From Chlorocebus sabaeus (lineage: Eukaryota; Chordata; Mammalia; Primates; Cercopithecidae): 64,000 bases of DNA. A program made the translations under genes and the position numbers. The stretch lies in the NCBI RefSeq assembly GCF_047675955.1, contig NC_132918.1:88368879-88432878 (forward strand), given 5' to 3'. Below the pieces are notes generated by a model, which did not search any database, was not told where the DNA came from, and was given only the letters and a program-made list of their open reading frames with translations. This document shows, in pieces, positions 12,901 to 26,000 of this stretch; the first letter of the stretch is position 1; the number at the start of each line of letters is the position of its first letter.

Positions 12901-13971
12901 GTTTTCAGAGTCCCAAAGAAGTCCCCACACACACACGCATGCACACACGCAAGATGAGCAGCCCAAGATCAGCACACTTACCTCGGCCACAAGGGACACA
13001 ATGAAATTCAAGCTGAGCATGATGACAATGGAGACCCTCCACAGGATGGGCGTGCAGAGCAGCTGGCGGGAGATGATGAAGCATGGTTAGTCTGAAGACA
13101 GGCAGACGCTGGAAACACGTTCACATGTTCACAGTATACATTTTCATAGGTTATAAATCTCATATGTAATATATATGTGTGTCTATTACATAAATCGTAT
13201 ACATATAAATTTCTATGCTTGTAATATATATGTGTGTCTATTACATAAATCGTATACATATAAATAATTTTTATGCTTGTACGCACAGAAAAAGTATGGA
13301 AAGGTTATACTCATGATCTTAACGATCCGGAGGTTATGAGTGTTGCTTTTCTTCTTTTATCTTTCTTTTTTCTTGTGATGTGCGTGTTTCTCTATAATTT
13401 CTAAATTTCCTAAAATAACTTTGGTCACCTTGCAATTAGAAAAAATACTAAAATCACTCTTTGTTGGCTTGTTTGGTTCTGTTTGCAAAAGGGAGGCAGG
13501 AATGTGGTTTATCTCCAGGAGGCCTAAGGGTACACATGTCAAACCTTCACTGGGTAGCATTGCCCTCTTCTCCCTGGTGCCACATCTCTCCCCAGACGAG
13601 CCCTGCTTTTAGCACTGGCTCAGGGCATCTCCCTCAGGACTGTGCACCCAGCTGCACAGCGTGCCCTCACAAGGGCACTTGCTAAAGGAACAAATGGAGG
13701 TGAAATCAAGCCAGTCATGACCTGTCCCTTTGCCCATTTTCTCTGTGTCTCCCCCAACCCCTCCAGGCACATTCCTGATATGTATGTTTGGTGAATGAAT
13801 GGTGAGTTACTCTACTTTCCTGCAGCAAGGTTTTATTGTCTTCCTTAATTAACAAGAAAACAGTAGTTCTTCTTAGAGCTGGGATAAGGTAGGAGCATCA
13901 AGTAAAGGTTTTAAAATCTTACTTACTTCCAGGAAACCTTAGTAAGCCTTAAAACAAAATAGATGAAATCA

Positions 13972-14019
<48 letters not shown>

Positions 14020-17000
14020 GAGACAGAAACTTCAGTGCTCTCCATCTCTCCATCTCGCCTTGAGTGTTTTTTAGTTCTAGAGCTATGATGACCTCTACCA
14101 CCTGCTGCTCTGGAAGAGGAAACTACAGAGAGGTGATCTGTCCTGTTACCGCACATTATAAATACAAGGCAGAACTAGTGACATGATTTGAATTTGTCTC
14201 CATCCAAATCTCATGCTGAATTATAGTCCCCAGTGTTGGAGGAAGGGCTGGGTGGGAGGTGACTGGATCATAGGGGTGGATTTCCTCCTTGCTGTTCTTG
14301 TAATAGTGAGTGAGTAATTGAATAGTAATTCAATGGGTGAATTAATGAATGAAAAGGTGCCAAGGGCATCCCACTGTACCTGGCCCTGTCTTATGCATGG
14401 TCTCATGCGTTAGTGGGAGTAAAAACTGAAACGGTTCTATAGAGGACAATGTTCTCAAAGTTAAAAATTCAAATCCACTTCTAGGAATTTATCTCAGAAA
14501 TATAGTTGTATATGGCTAAAATGATATATGCACAATAATATTTTTATTGCAGCTTTGTTTGTAATAATACTTGGAAACATCTTAAATGTCTATCAATATG
14601 GGTCTACATATAAAGCATGGTATACATATGACATATACCTAATATACATTTATATAAAATAAAATATTATATTAGCATTAAAAAGAATGAGGAAAATGTA
14701 TGTACTGATATGGAACAATTAATACTATTACATGAAAGAAGCAAGGTGCAGGACAATGTATGTGTTGTAGCAGCCATGAACATTTTCAACTCACATCTGC
14801 TGCTGGGAGGATAAATTGTGGATACCCCAACTGTTATGCTCAGAATCCACCACCACACATGGTGTAAAGCATATCTAAAGTCACAAGCCGCACATAGCCA
14901 AGAAATGAGGACAGCATGGATTCTAATCAGACTCACTCCTATGAGATGTAGAAACTCCTGATGGGCCATGCTGCTATAAAGACACATGCACACGTGTGTT
15001 TATTGCGGCACTATTCACAATAGCGAAGACTTGGAACCAACCCAAATGTCCATAAATGATAGACTGGATTAAGAAAATGTGCCACGGCTGGGCGCGGTGG
15101 CTCAAGCCTGTAATCCCAGCACTTTGGGAGGCCGAGACGGGCGGATCACGAGGTCAGGAGATCGAAACCAGCCTGGCTAACCCGGTGAAACCCCGTCTCT
15201 ACTAAAAAATACAAAAAAGTAGCCGGGCGAGGTGGCAGGTGCCTGTAGTCCCAGCTACTTGGGAGGCTGAGGCAGGAGAATGGCAAAAACCCGGGAGGCG
15301 GAGCCTGCAGTGAGCCGAGATCCGCCACTGCACTCCAGCCTGGGCGACAGAGTGAGACTCCGTCTCAAAAAACAAAAGAAAAAAAGAAAATGTGGCACAT
15401 ATACACCATGGAATACTATGCAGCCATAAAAAAGGATGAGATCATGTCATTTGTAGGGACATGGGTGAAGCTGGAAACCATAATTCTCAGCAAACTATTG
15501 CAAGGACAGAAAACCAAACACTGCACGTTCTCACTCATAGGTGGGAATTGAACAATGAGATCACTTGGACACAGGAAGGGGAACATCACACACCGGGTCC
15601 TATTGTGGGGAGCGGGGAGTGGGGAGGGATAGCATTAGGAGATATACCTAATGTAAATGTCAAGTTAATGGGTGCAGCACACCAACATGGCACATGTATA
15701 CATATAACAAAGCTGCACGTTGTGTACATGCACCCTAGAACTTAAAGTATAATAATAATAAAAAAAAGAAACTCCTGATGGGCAACTTTGGCCTGACTTT
15801 CTTAGTGCACTGCAGTTTGAGATGCTACACATCCAGCCCTCCTCCTTCCCTCTCTTCTTTTTAGAGGATAAACCCACATCACAGTGTATGCCTCTCCCCA
15901 CTTCCTGTGGCTTTCCATTCCCCTCCCACCACTCCGGGAATTTCCTCCAATAAATCTCTTGTATAACTAAACTCAACTTGACATCTACCTCTCAGAAGAC
16001 CTGAACAAATATAATAGTTTTCTACTATTTGTGTAAAAATGTGGAAGAAGAATGTACAAAATATGTCCCAAAGTATGTAAAATAAACTGGTGTCATTGGT
16101 TGCCTCTAGGGAGGGGAACTGGTGACTGGGAATCTAAGATGGAATGAGGATTTTCACTATATGGCTTTTTAAACATTAGGATTGTGAACCAAATGAATGT
16201 GTTCCCTATTAAAATAACTTATAATTTTTTAGGTAAGCAGTTTTTAGGTTGCAAAACAACATGATTCCATTCTTTTAAAAAAACTAAAAATTAGTCAACA
16301 CCCATTTATAATATACGAATTGTAAAAGAAGGAAGAATATAGTGAATAATATTATAATTTTCCTTGTCTGCACATTCTACATTTTCTAAAAAGAACGTAT
16401 ATTTTATGTAATAATAAGAAAAATAATTGTTTTAAAAGTGAACAATAATTCTCTGCAGAATCCTTTGCAGTCATGCTGGCAATGATCCTACCCACATTCT
16501 CTCCAAATTAAATCTGTTTCTTATTTTGTTATACCAGAGGACCCAGACTTTCTGTAAGAATCTTTTTCTATCAAAAAGTGACATTCAACTCATCATATCT
16601 TATCCTTAACTTCTGTAGGATTAAGAAGTTTGAGCTGACTTAGAAGACCAGTGGGCAAAGCCTACTTATTTCCATGAAAACTTAATTTAATTGATGAAGG
16701 CACTTAACAACTGCTAACCACAGTAATGTAATTACAAAAATAAAAAGACACATGCTAAATATATTAGTATGTCAAACTAAAGGTATTAGTATGCCAAATG
16801 TCACTGTGGGTTTGTGTAGGTGTTGCTGGTTGGAAACACACTATATGCTTTAAGTGCTTGTTTATATTCAGGAGTCTGATACGCAATGATCAGTCAGTCA
16901 TTCCTTTGTCATATTTTGCCATTCTTTGTGTAAGGCACTGGTAACACAAGAATGAATAAGATACACTGTTGGACCTCATGAAACTCATCTTTGAGATGGA

Positions 17001-20000
17001 GAGGCAACCAGATATACAAAGCGCCAATTAAAAGAGCTGTTTCTTTAGTCATCTCTTCACAATTGTATTTCTTGATCTAAAGATCATGTAGCCATGATTA
17101 AATTGTAATACAAGAAGAATAGGTTAAGGGGATCAAAATATGTTTTTCCCTGGCTTGAATATGTAAAATTTTGGTATCTTGTAGGTTTTTATAGCTCTAT
17201 CAATATTACAAAATATAAGAGAGTTTATGAGGAAAAGTATGGCTCTTGGAAAGTAAGTTTTACAGACATTAAGTATGAGCACACAGAAAACATTTTTAAA
17301 GTTGTAAAAAAATATATAAATACCTAAATAATAACCCCCCAAAAAGCTGTAGGCAAAACAGTTTTAAACAACTTCAAAAAACAGAAGCATTTAGGAAAAA
17401 GTTCCCTCATATTTGAAAGAGAAAATATAGAAATACATTTTCTCATACGAGTTCTTTTAAAATGAAAATAGTTGGTCAGATTCAGTGGCTCAAGCCTATA
17501 AGCCTAGTGCGTTGGGAGGCCAAGGCAGGAGGCTAGTTTGAGGCCAGGAGTTTGAGACCAGCCTGGGCAACATAGCAAGCCCTCATCTCTACAAATTTTT
17601 TTTCTTCAGAATTAGCTGGGCATCATGGCACACTTCTGCAGTCCTAGCTACTCGGGAGGCTGAAGTAGGAGAATTGCTTGAGCTCAGAAGTTTGAGGCCG
17701 TAGTGAGCTACGATTGCACCATGGCACTCCAGACTGGGCAAAAAAGTGAGATCCTGTCTCTTAAATAATAAGAAGAAAATAAAATTAAAGTATTCAATAC
17801 TTAAAGACTATCTTTAGTCTCATGAAATCAAAACTAGGTAGAATTTTATTTCTTGACCAGTTTAAATAAAAAATATAGATAAATTTAGCATTTTTTTTTA
17901 GCTCTGCCATCCCAAAAGAATAATGTGTGTCAAAAATCATGCCAATTGAAATTGTGATCTGCTTTTTAAAGTTAAGCTGTTACAGAACTGTAAAGCATCA
18001 CCATATCCCAAAGATTAGACTTACATCCAAACGTCTATATAATTCTGGTATATCAGCAAATAGAATGAATAGACATACACCAAGCTGTATTATCAGCACA
18101 AGGACAAATACATCTGAGGAAAGAAGAACACAAACTATTATTTTGAGAAATCAGAGTGAAAAATGTCACATATATTGACAGATGTAGTCTAGATTAACAC
18201 TGATTTAATTTACTTGATTTCTACATCCAAATATTAGGTGGAAAGTATTCATTTCTAAGCAATGGGTCTCACCTCTACAATTTCTATGCATGTCCTTGAA
18301 GCAAGTGAAAATTTTCACATGCACATTTTCAGTTTCAGTTAATAAAAGTAGTAGATATATATAGGCTAACATTGACAAAATACATGTTCAATAAACGCCT
18401 TGAAGATATCCAAGTATCTGAGTCACTTTAATGCAAGTCATCTGCCTCAAATCATTTTCTGGTAAAGAGGAACCTGTCAATAAACCCAATTTTAAATTGC
18501 TATCATACAGAGGTCAGTATTTAGCTGCTTCCTCATCCCAGGAAGAAGAAAAGCTAAATAATTTTCTCTGAAAAAATAAATTTGTATGAAAATATTCATA
18601 AAGGTACTCAATTTGGGCTTTGAATTTTTTCAATAAGAAGAGTAGTGATGATATACAAATAAATGTCTCAAATATTAAATAGGTCACTCATTTCTCATCC
18701 AAACATACCTTCCCACTCCAGAAGGTAAGGAGGTGGGAGGGAGGTACTCTGGTCAAGAGCCTCCATAACCCCCTCTAGTCAGATTCCTCCAGGCTGGACC
18801 CACTAGCAGCCTGCCACCACACAATGCCACCCTGACTACTGCCTTCAAGGCAAGAGACAGGATCCACTTGAGTTCTGTTACGCTTCTCTCCATTGTTTCC
18901 AGGGTGAATTCTGACAAGTACCGACAAGTAGAGAAATAAATTGGTCTTTTCAATGTGGAGCGATCCCAAGAAAAGACACCCAGAGGCAAACTTCTGGTGA
19001 AGGAAAGGGAGAAAGAAGCCCTAGTATTTAATGCAGCTTTGAAGGAAAGAGCAAAGAACCATGGAAACCAGGCTGTACAATGGTTTAGCCTTGTACAGAG
19101 CCCTAGAGTGGAAGTTTGCAGAGCCCTAGCGTGGAAGTCAAGAGATGCTAGATAAGAATCAACTCTACAACTGTTCCCTAAGTAACCTGGACATGTCTGC
19201 TCTCTCGATTGACTTCTCACTCTGATCCAGTACAGTTCTACTCACAGTTTGTATAGGTTGGCTGTCTAAATGGTTTTCCTTTAGAGAACACAAGAGCCAC
19301 AATGATACAGTTGAATGTTCCCAAGAACCAGATCGTAGTGTTCTCAAAACTTGTGAAGGCACTATTACTTTCCATTTTTTCTGGAGCAGCTGGAGACATG
19401 GTTAAGTCTGAGATGCTTTCATTTTGCACTGTACAGGCACTAAAAGGGAAACCAAAGAAGCTAATGAAGTGAGATGACAAGCGTTTATGGAGCATTTGTA
19501 CCCAGAAGACTCCATACCAGTGTCCAGAGCAGGCACTCAATGCTTCTATAATTGCCTCTGCTTTGGAAAATACATGCGTGCACACACACACACACTGAAA
19601 AATAGGAAAAAAACAAAACAAAACAAAAAAAACCAAGCACAGATAGACCCATATTTTGGATACACTGAGAGAGAGAGAGATTCAGCCAATTATATATTCA
19701 ATAAATTATGCACATTCATTAAGGCTATATGGGAAAGAGATTGGTAAGTCATGATTCCTCCCCCAAGTGGCTTAATATCTCTGATAATTTGGCCGAGTGT
19801 GGTGGCTCACACCTGTAATCCCTAAGAGGCCAAGGTGGGTGGCTCACTTGAGGCCAGAAGTTTGAGACCAGCCTGGCAAACATGGCGAAAACCCATCTCT
19901 ACTAAAGATACAAAAAATTAGCTGCATATAGTGGCATGTGCCTATAATCTCAGCTACTGGGGAGGCTGAGGCAGGAGAATTGCTTGAACCCAGAGACAGA

Positions 20001-23000
20001 GGTTGCAGTGAGCCTAGAACACACCACTGCACTCCACCCTCGGCAACAGAGAGAGACTCCATCTCTATAAAAACAGCAACAACAAATCTCTGATAATTTG
20101 TAAGTGAGGTGAATATATAACTTACCTAACAAGGATAATTTTGAAGGTGAAAAGAAAAGATGTTAATAATTTCACTGGGATATCACTTAATTTAAACTGG
20201 GCTACTTAAACTGGGACTGCTCGGGTAAGCTATAATCCATGGTCACCCTAGATATAAAAGATGGTCATAGATCATTATCATAGAACACAGGCAAAGATAA
20301 ATGCTAATGAATGAATGATACATTCATTAGCATTAAATTGTGCTACAGAGAAGAAATAATCACTGAAAATTTGCCCGAGGGACTTTAAAAAGCCAAAACC
20401 TTTGGCAGAATGAAGCCCCATTCGCCTCCCATCATATTGGCCAGAGGATGTTTGATAGAAATTAGAATGTGAGAAGCAGAAGTTGAGACTGTACTCATAC
20501 CTGTGTATCTCCATGGAATACCAAGGCTGCCTCTGAACCAGGATGAATCCTGCAATATGCATGGCCAGGCTGAGAAGAATGTTGAAAATCACAGAGAGTA
20601 GCAGAGGTGGAGAGATCAGCCGTCCTGCAGGTCTGAAAGGCACCAGCTTGGGGTAGGCACCATTCAGATTCACTATAAAATAAATTCAAATTTTATATTT
20701 ATGAGAGCAGGAAAACGTATTCTTGATCAGAAGAATGGCGTAAGTTCATTGGCCCATACATTTGAGGAAATGGACAAATTGGAGTACATCACAAACTGAG
20801 GGAATAAAACAATTAATGGATTCAAATTCAAGTCATGTAAAGAATTCTTAAAAGAGCAGACAGAACCACAAGACGTCATTTTTGGCTTAATAAATAGGGA
20901 AAAACCATTAAGTTTCAGAGTAGGGAGGGATGAAATGTGAAACCGCTTGTGGGAAAATAAATTGATGCAAACCTTCTGCAGGGCAATTTGGCAATAAATA
21001 TGAAGAGACAAAAATGTTTATAACTTTTGACATAGTTATTCTACTTTTGGAAATTTATCCTAAGCTAAAAAAGTTAATCAGAGATGTGAAAAAATGTTCA
21101 CTACGGCATCGTTTACAATAAGTTATGGTACATCTATACAATGGAACAACATGTGGTCACTACAAAGCAATGCTTTAAAACACTTAATGACAAATAATAG
21201 GTGATATCCAGCAAAATGGTGAAGTAGGCAGCTCCAAGTTCCCACATCTCCACAGAAATCTCAAAATACAAGCAGAAACTGTCAGAAATCCGAAAATCTG
21301 AACAACAGAAAAGTTTACTGCAACCAAGTGAACACTGAATGAAGACAAAGACATCTTTAGGATCACAGGAAAGTTCTGTGGCATTTCTACTTGCACTTGA
21401 TCCACCCCCTGTTCAGCTCGGTGGCAATCTTGAAGATAGCCTGCATTCCCAGGGGGAACTCTGGTCCCTGGTTACAAAAGGAACATAGCAGGCCTTATTT
21501 ACAAATTGTTATATTTGTCTGTTCCAACCCGTCTGGGAACTACCTGAGGGACTGATGCAGGCACTTATCTCTGTTCCACCTAACAAAGAACTCACTCCGG
21601 GCAGAAAAGCAGTGCACATTGCTTGAAAACATTATAAGGCTAACAAATGCAGTTGCCTAGGGCAAAAAATTACAGTTGATACATAAAATAATCATCTACG
21701 GCCTGGAAGAAAAGCTAAGGAAATTTTCTTGGAGGAATTAGGACAGTCTAAATCATCTGTGTATGCTGGGAAATATAGAATGCTATGTAAATGCCCAGGG
21801 CAAGAGCTATGTGCATCCCAGGGCACGGTATATGCTCAGTAAAGACCAGAGAAGACCCAAAACTTTCAGCTTTGGATGATCTCCAGACTCAGTGTAAGCC
21901 TGGCTAAGTGTTGAATAAGTACTTCAGCACAGAAATAATCTATAAGGACTCGAGAAGGTTTTGTTTGTTTGTTTGTTTTTTCCCTCCTAGAGGTCAAGTA
22001 AATCTCTATCAAAACATTAACTGAACAAAAGCTGAAGAAACAGAGACATCTGTGATCTCACATGAAAACTAGTACAGTCTTTCCAAAAAAGCTTTGGAAA
22101 GTCACTAAACAAATGGACTATTACAGCCTTCAACAAACAGTAAAACAAAAAATTCAAACCCTAAAATAGGAGAAGAATCTAATTTTCAGAGTTAGAGCAT
22201 TATAATATTCAACAGAACAAAACAAATGGACAAAATTTGTCCCCGAGGAAGCACAGATATTAGACTTATTAGGTAAGGACTTTAAAACAACTATCTTCAA
22301 TATGCTGAAATAACTAAAGGAAACCATGGGCAAAGAACTAAAGAAAATTAGAAAAACAATGTATGATCAAAATGAGAAAGTAGTAAAAAGATAAAAATTA
22401 TAAAAAGTAGTCAAAAGAAATTCTGAAGCTGAAAAGTACTGTAAATTAAGTGAAAAATTTATTAAGTGGGTTCAACAGCAAACTTGAGCAGGCAGAAGAA
22501 AGAATTAGTGAACTTGAAGGTAGGACAGTTGAAAATATCCAACCTGAGGAACAGAAAAAAAACAATAAAGAAAATGAACAGAGCCTAAAGGGCATGTATA
22601 ACACAAACAAGCAGACCAACATGCACATTGTGGGAATATCAGAAGGAGAGAAGAGAAAGATACAAAAAGAATATTTGAAGAATAATAGCAGAAAACTTTC
22701 CAAATTTGGTGAAAGGCATAAATCTGCATATCCAAGAAGTATGAGTAATTACAACAGGTTAAATCCAATGAGATTTACACCAAGACATCATATTTGAACT
22801 ATTAAAAAAATAATAAAGACAAAGAATCTTGAAAGCAATGAGGGAGAAGTGACACATCACCTATGAGGGATCTTCAGTAAGAATAGCGCCAATTTCTCAT
22901 CAGAAACCATGGAAGTCAGAAGTCAAGCAATAACATTTAAGATGCTGAAAGAAAAAAAAAACCATTGACTAAGAATTGTATACCTGGCAAAACTGTCCTT

Positions 23001-26000
23001 CAAAAATGAGGGAGAAATTAAGACATTCCCAGATAAATAAAAGCTGAAAGAGTTTGTTATCAGTAACCCTACCCTAAAAGAAATGCTAAAGGACTCAGAT
23101 TGAAATGAAAGAATACTAGATAGCTACTCAAATACTTATGTAGAAATAATGATGCCCAGTAAAGGTAACTATACAACAAATATAAATGCTGATATTTGTG
23201 TATTTTTGGTTGCAATTTCACTTTATATATCCATGTTATTTAGTACACAATGGAAAAAGATGTAATTTGTAACATCAACAATATAAAAGGGGAGATAAAG
23301 CTGCAAAGGAGCAGTTGTTTTCATGCTATAAAAGTGAAAGTGTTAATTCAAACTAGGTTGTTATAAATTTAGAATGTTTCATGTCATCTCCACAATTATA
23401 TTTTATGTAATTAAAAACCCCACTGATAACATCATATTCAAGGGTAAAAGACTGAGAACCTTTGCCTTAAGATCAGAACAAGGTAAAAATACCCTTGTCA
23501 GTATGGCTATTCAACAGTATGCTGGGAGTTCTACCCAGCATACATTAGACAAAAAAGAAATTAAGGTCCACTGGATGTTAGCAAGATGGCCAGTTAAAAG
23601 CCCTTAGTACTCATCTCTCCCACAAAGACAACCAAAACAACATACAACTATATTTTGATGAAAATAACTAAAGGAGAGTGTCAGAATACATCAAAGGAGT
23701 AGCGGAAACCCTGCAGAGCACAGAAAATCAGTATGGTCACATACTGCTTTCTGTCATAGTACTCCACATCCCAGGAAATATCTGGCATCCAACACCCCAC
23801 TCCCTTGCCAGGATCAGCTTAGAACCAAGAGGATGTCTCCTTGCAGGGAAAAGGTAAGCAAGAGGACCCCAGCAGCCCCCATCAACACCCTGGACACCTA
23901 CAGTCCTCACAAGCACTAAACCAGCTGAGGGAGCTGCCTGGAGCCCACACAGCTGTGCTACCCGAGTAGAAGCTAACAGTGTGCCCTTCCCCCTGTGGCC
24001 TACAAGGCTACTACACTATGTCATCTTGAAATGTAAACTACTGCTGGAATGTGTCCTGCTCTGAGGGCAAGTGGCATGGCACCCTACCAGTCTTAAGGCT
24101 TAATGGCTGCTGGACTACTCCTGCCTGGTGCCCTGCCATCCCTGCTCTGCTGCAACATCTTACTCGGTGGGCCAAGTTGCTATGCAGCTATTTCATTTAC
24201 CCCTCTTAATCCCACTGCACCATGTCCTCTAGGGCCTGAACTGAACGTATACACTATCTCCAGTGGAAATGAGTGCCTTGGCAGAGCTGGTCCATTTGCC
24301 CTTCCCAGTCACCATTGCACCCTGCCCTGCATGGCCTGAGGGGAAGCTGTACATTGCCTCCCAGAGAAACTGCCTTGATGAAACTGCTCAATCTACTCTC
24401 AGTCACTGCTGCACCCTGCCCCTAGGGACCTGAGTTGAACCTGTGCACTGCCTCTTGTAAGGCAGTGGAGAAAAAGAGTACCATGGTAAAGCTGCTCCAC
24501 ATACCCTTCTGAGTCCCTGCCGCGCCCTGCCCCTTGGGGCTTGAGATGACACTGTGCACTGCCTCCTAAAGAAACAATGCCTTGGCAAAGTGGTCCAACT
24601 ACCCCTCCCAGTTGCTACTGCCCCCTGGCCCCATGCCTGAGTTGAAGCATAGTGTCCTGCCTTCTGGGAAAATGGTACTTTGGCTTCCCAGAGTAGTCAT
24701 GCCTCCCCAGTGCCTGAGTTGAAGTAGTACCCTGTCTCCCAGGAAATGGTGTGTTGGCCACCCAGAGCAGTCATACCTCACTGCCCCTACACCTATACTT
24801 ACCCCTAAGCCTGAGCAAAAGCAGTGCACTGCCTCCCAAGGAATCAAAGCTTTGGCTGAGCTGGGCAGTTGTGCATTCCAGGCCTGAGCTGACATAGTAC
24901 TCCACATCCCAGGGAAAAGCACTGGCTGAGCAGAGACATCCCTTCCCCCCAACAGGAAAATCAACTCTCGTTCCCTGCTTCCCTAGAGCTTGACTAGCTG
25001 GACTAGAGTCTGAACTGCTGAGGCACCTCCTTCTTAGGTAAGTGGAGTGATCACTGCGCTGCTCCCTGCCCCCTACTCCCCACCCCTCCAGGGCCCAAGT
25101 GATAGCTGTGCCGTTTTGGGTTCTTTGCTGTTGCTGTACCCAGCTTCACAGAGTCTGGAATACCGCTGTGCCCCATCATCCCAGGGTCCAAGGTCACCAC
25201 TAGATGGTGCTTCATCCCCCAGGGAACTTCGTTGCCATTATATCCTATTAGCCCTAGTTCCTGAATTGCAGCTGTACCCTGCTCCCTGGTCCCAAACCTC
25301 CAGAGCACTCCACCTGTCCAAGGAGAAAAATCCTGAACCTAGGACCCTAGCTTCACAGCCTCTCTGAGGTCTTTCCCCTATAACCCAGCACTACTGCAGC
25401 TGTTTATAGGCCATGCCAGATCTGACACCTAGAGGATCCCTCAGTCACGACTCCCCATCGTCTATAAAATGGTTACTCAGGCACTCAGAGTCATTACTGG
25501 CACTAATCTTAGCTGAAAAAGCTGTACAAAGTCTATACTACTGCATCTTCTTGGAACCAGAGTTACCACAGTCTTCACAATCAGCACACTGAGACTCATC
25601 TGCAAGTGAAAGCCACTGTGTCAAGTCTGGAAGAGGTGATTGTTCTGCCAGGTGTAAAGACATTGATGCAGAAACCAAAAGGAAATATGAAATAGCAAGA
25701 AAATAGGATAGCAACAAAGAAACAATAATTCTCCAGTAACTGACCCCAAATAAAAGGAACTCACGAATTTCCTGAAAAGGAATTTATAATGATCTTAAGG
25801 AAACTCAGTGAGATACAAGAGAATACAGATAGACAATTCAGCTAAATTAGGAAAAGAGTTTAAAGAATTTAAATGAGAAATTTAACAAAGAGATAAATAT
25901 CATTTAAAAAGAACCAAACAGAAACTTTGGAGCTGAAGAATTTAATGAATGAAATAAAAAAAATTAATAGAGAGCTTTAATAGCAGACTAGAGCAAGTAG

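Larger units (their letters stand above)
8734..12981 (-). other. ATP13A4: ATP13A4 intron m-n (4.2 kb)
   Basis: Holds MIR-like (9240-9380, 10740-10890), a solo LTR, copy A of a local duplication, MER5A-like DNA element and an L1 tail, listed separately. At 12280-12350 a 38-bp unit (GGGAGCTGGAGAAT core) occurs twice. No extra exon seen. Confidence 0.6.
14760..16010 (+). mobile_element. LTR-like insertion splitting the old L1
   Basis: The outer parts 14760-14950 (TGTTGTAGCAGCCATGAAC start) and 15784-16010 (with TCCAATAAATCTCTTG near the end) read as one element with a terminal polyadenylation-type motif, cut by an L1PA insertion. The family is not determined. Confidence 0.45.
13063..18024 (-). 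other. ATP13A4: ATP13A4 intron l-m (5.0 kb)
   Basis: Largely repeats, listed separately. 13280-13800 and 16240-17470 show no feature I can name, apart from an old-repeat-like stretch at about 16890-17030. Confidence 0.6.

Noticed and set aside
18753..19220. 155-codon minus-strand frame as a gene or extra ATP13A4 exon
   Set aside because: No family resemblance, no fitting splice sites, and neighbouring exons k and l join in phase without it.
13063..19245. Apparent loss of the ATP13A4 M9 exon, possibly replaced by the copy B duplication
   Set aside because: The 89-nt exon is present at 18113-18025; its AT-rich codons made it hard to see. Phases and residue count close exactly.
22450..22797. 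115-codon coiled-coil frame as a protein-coding gene
   Set aside because: It is ORF1-like text of a HAL1/L1 element, flanked by L1/HAL1 sequence with stops.
24103..25367. Several frames of 78-121 codons on both strands, suggestive of a GC-rich gene
   Set aside because: They overlap each other on both strands and fall in degenerate tandem repeats at the start of an L1.
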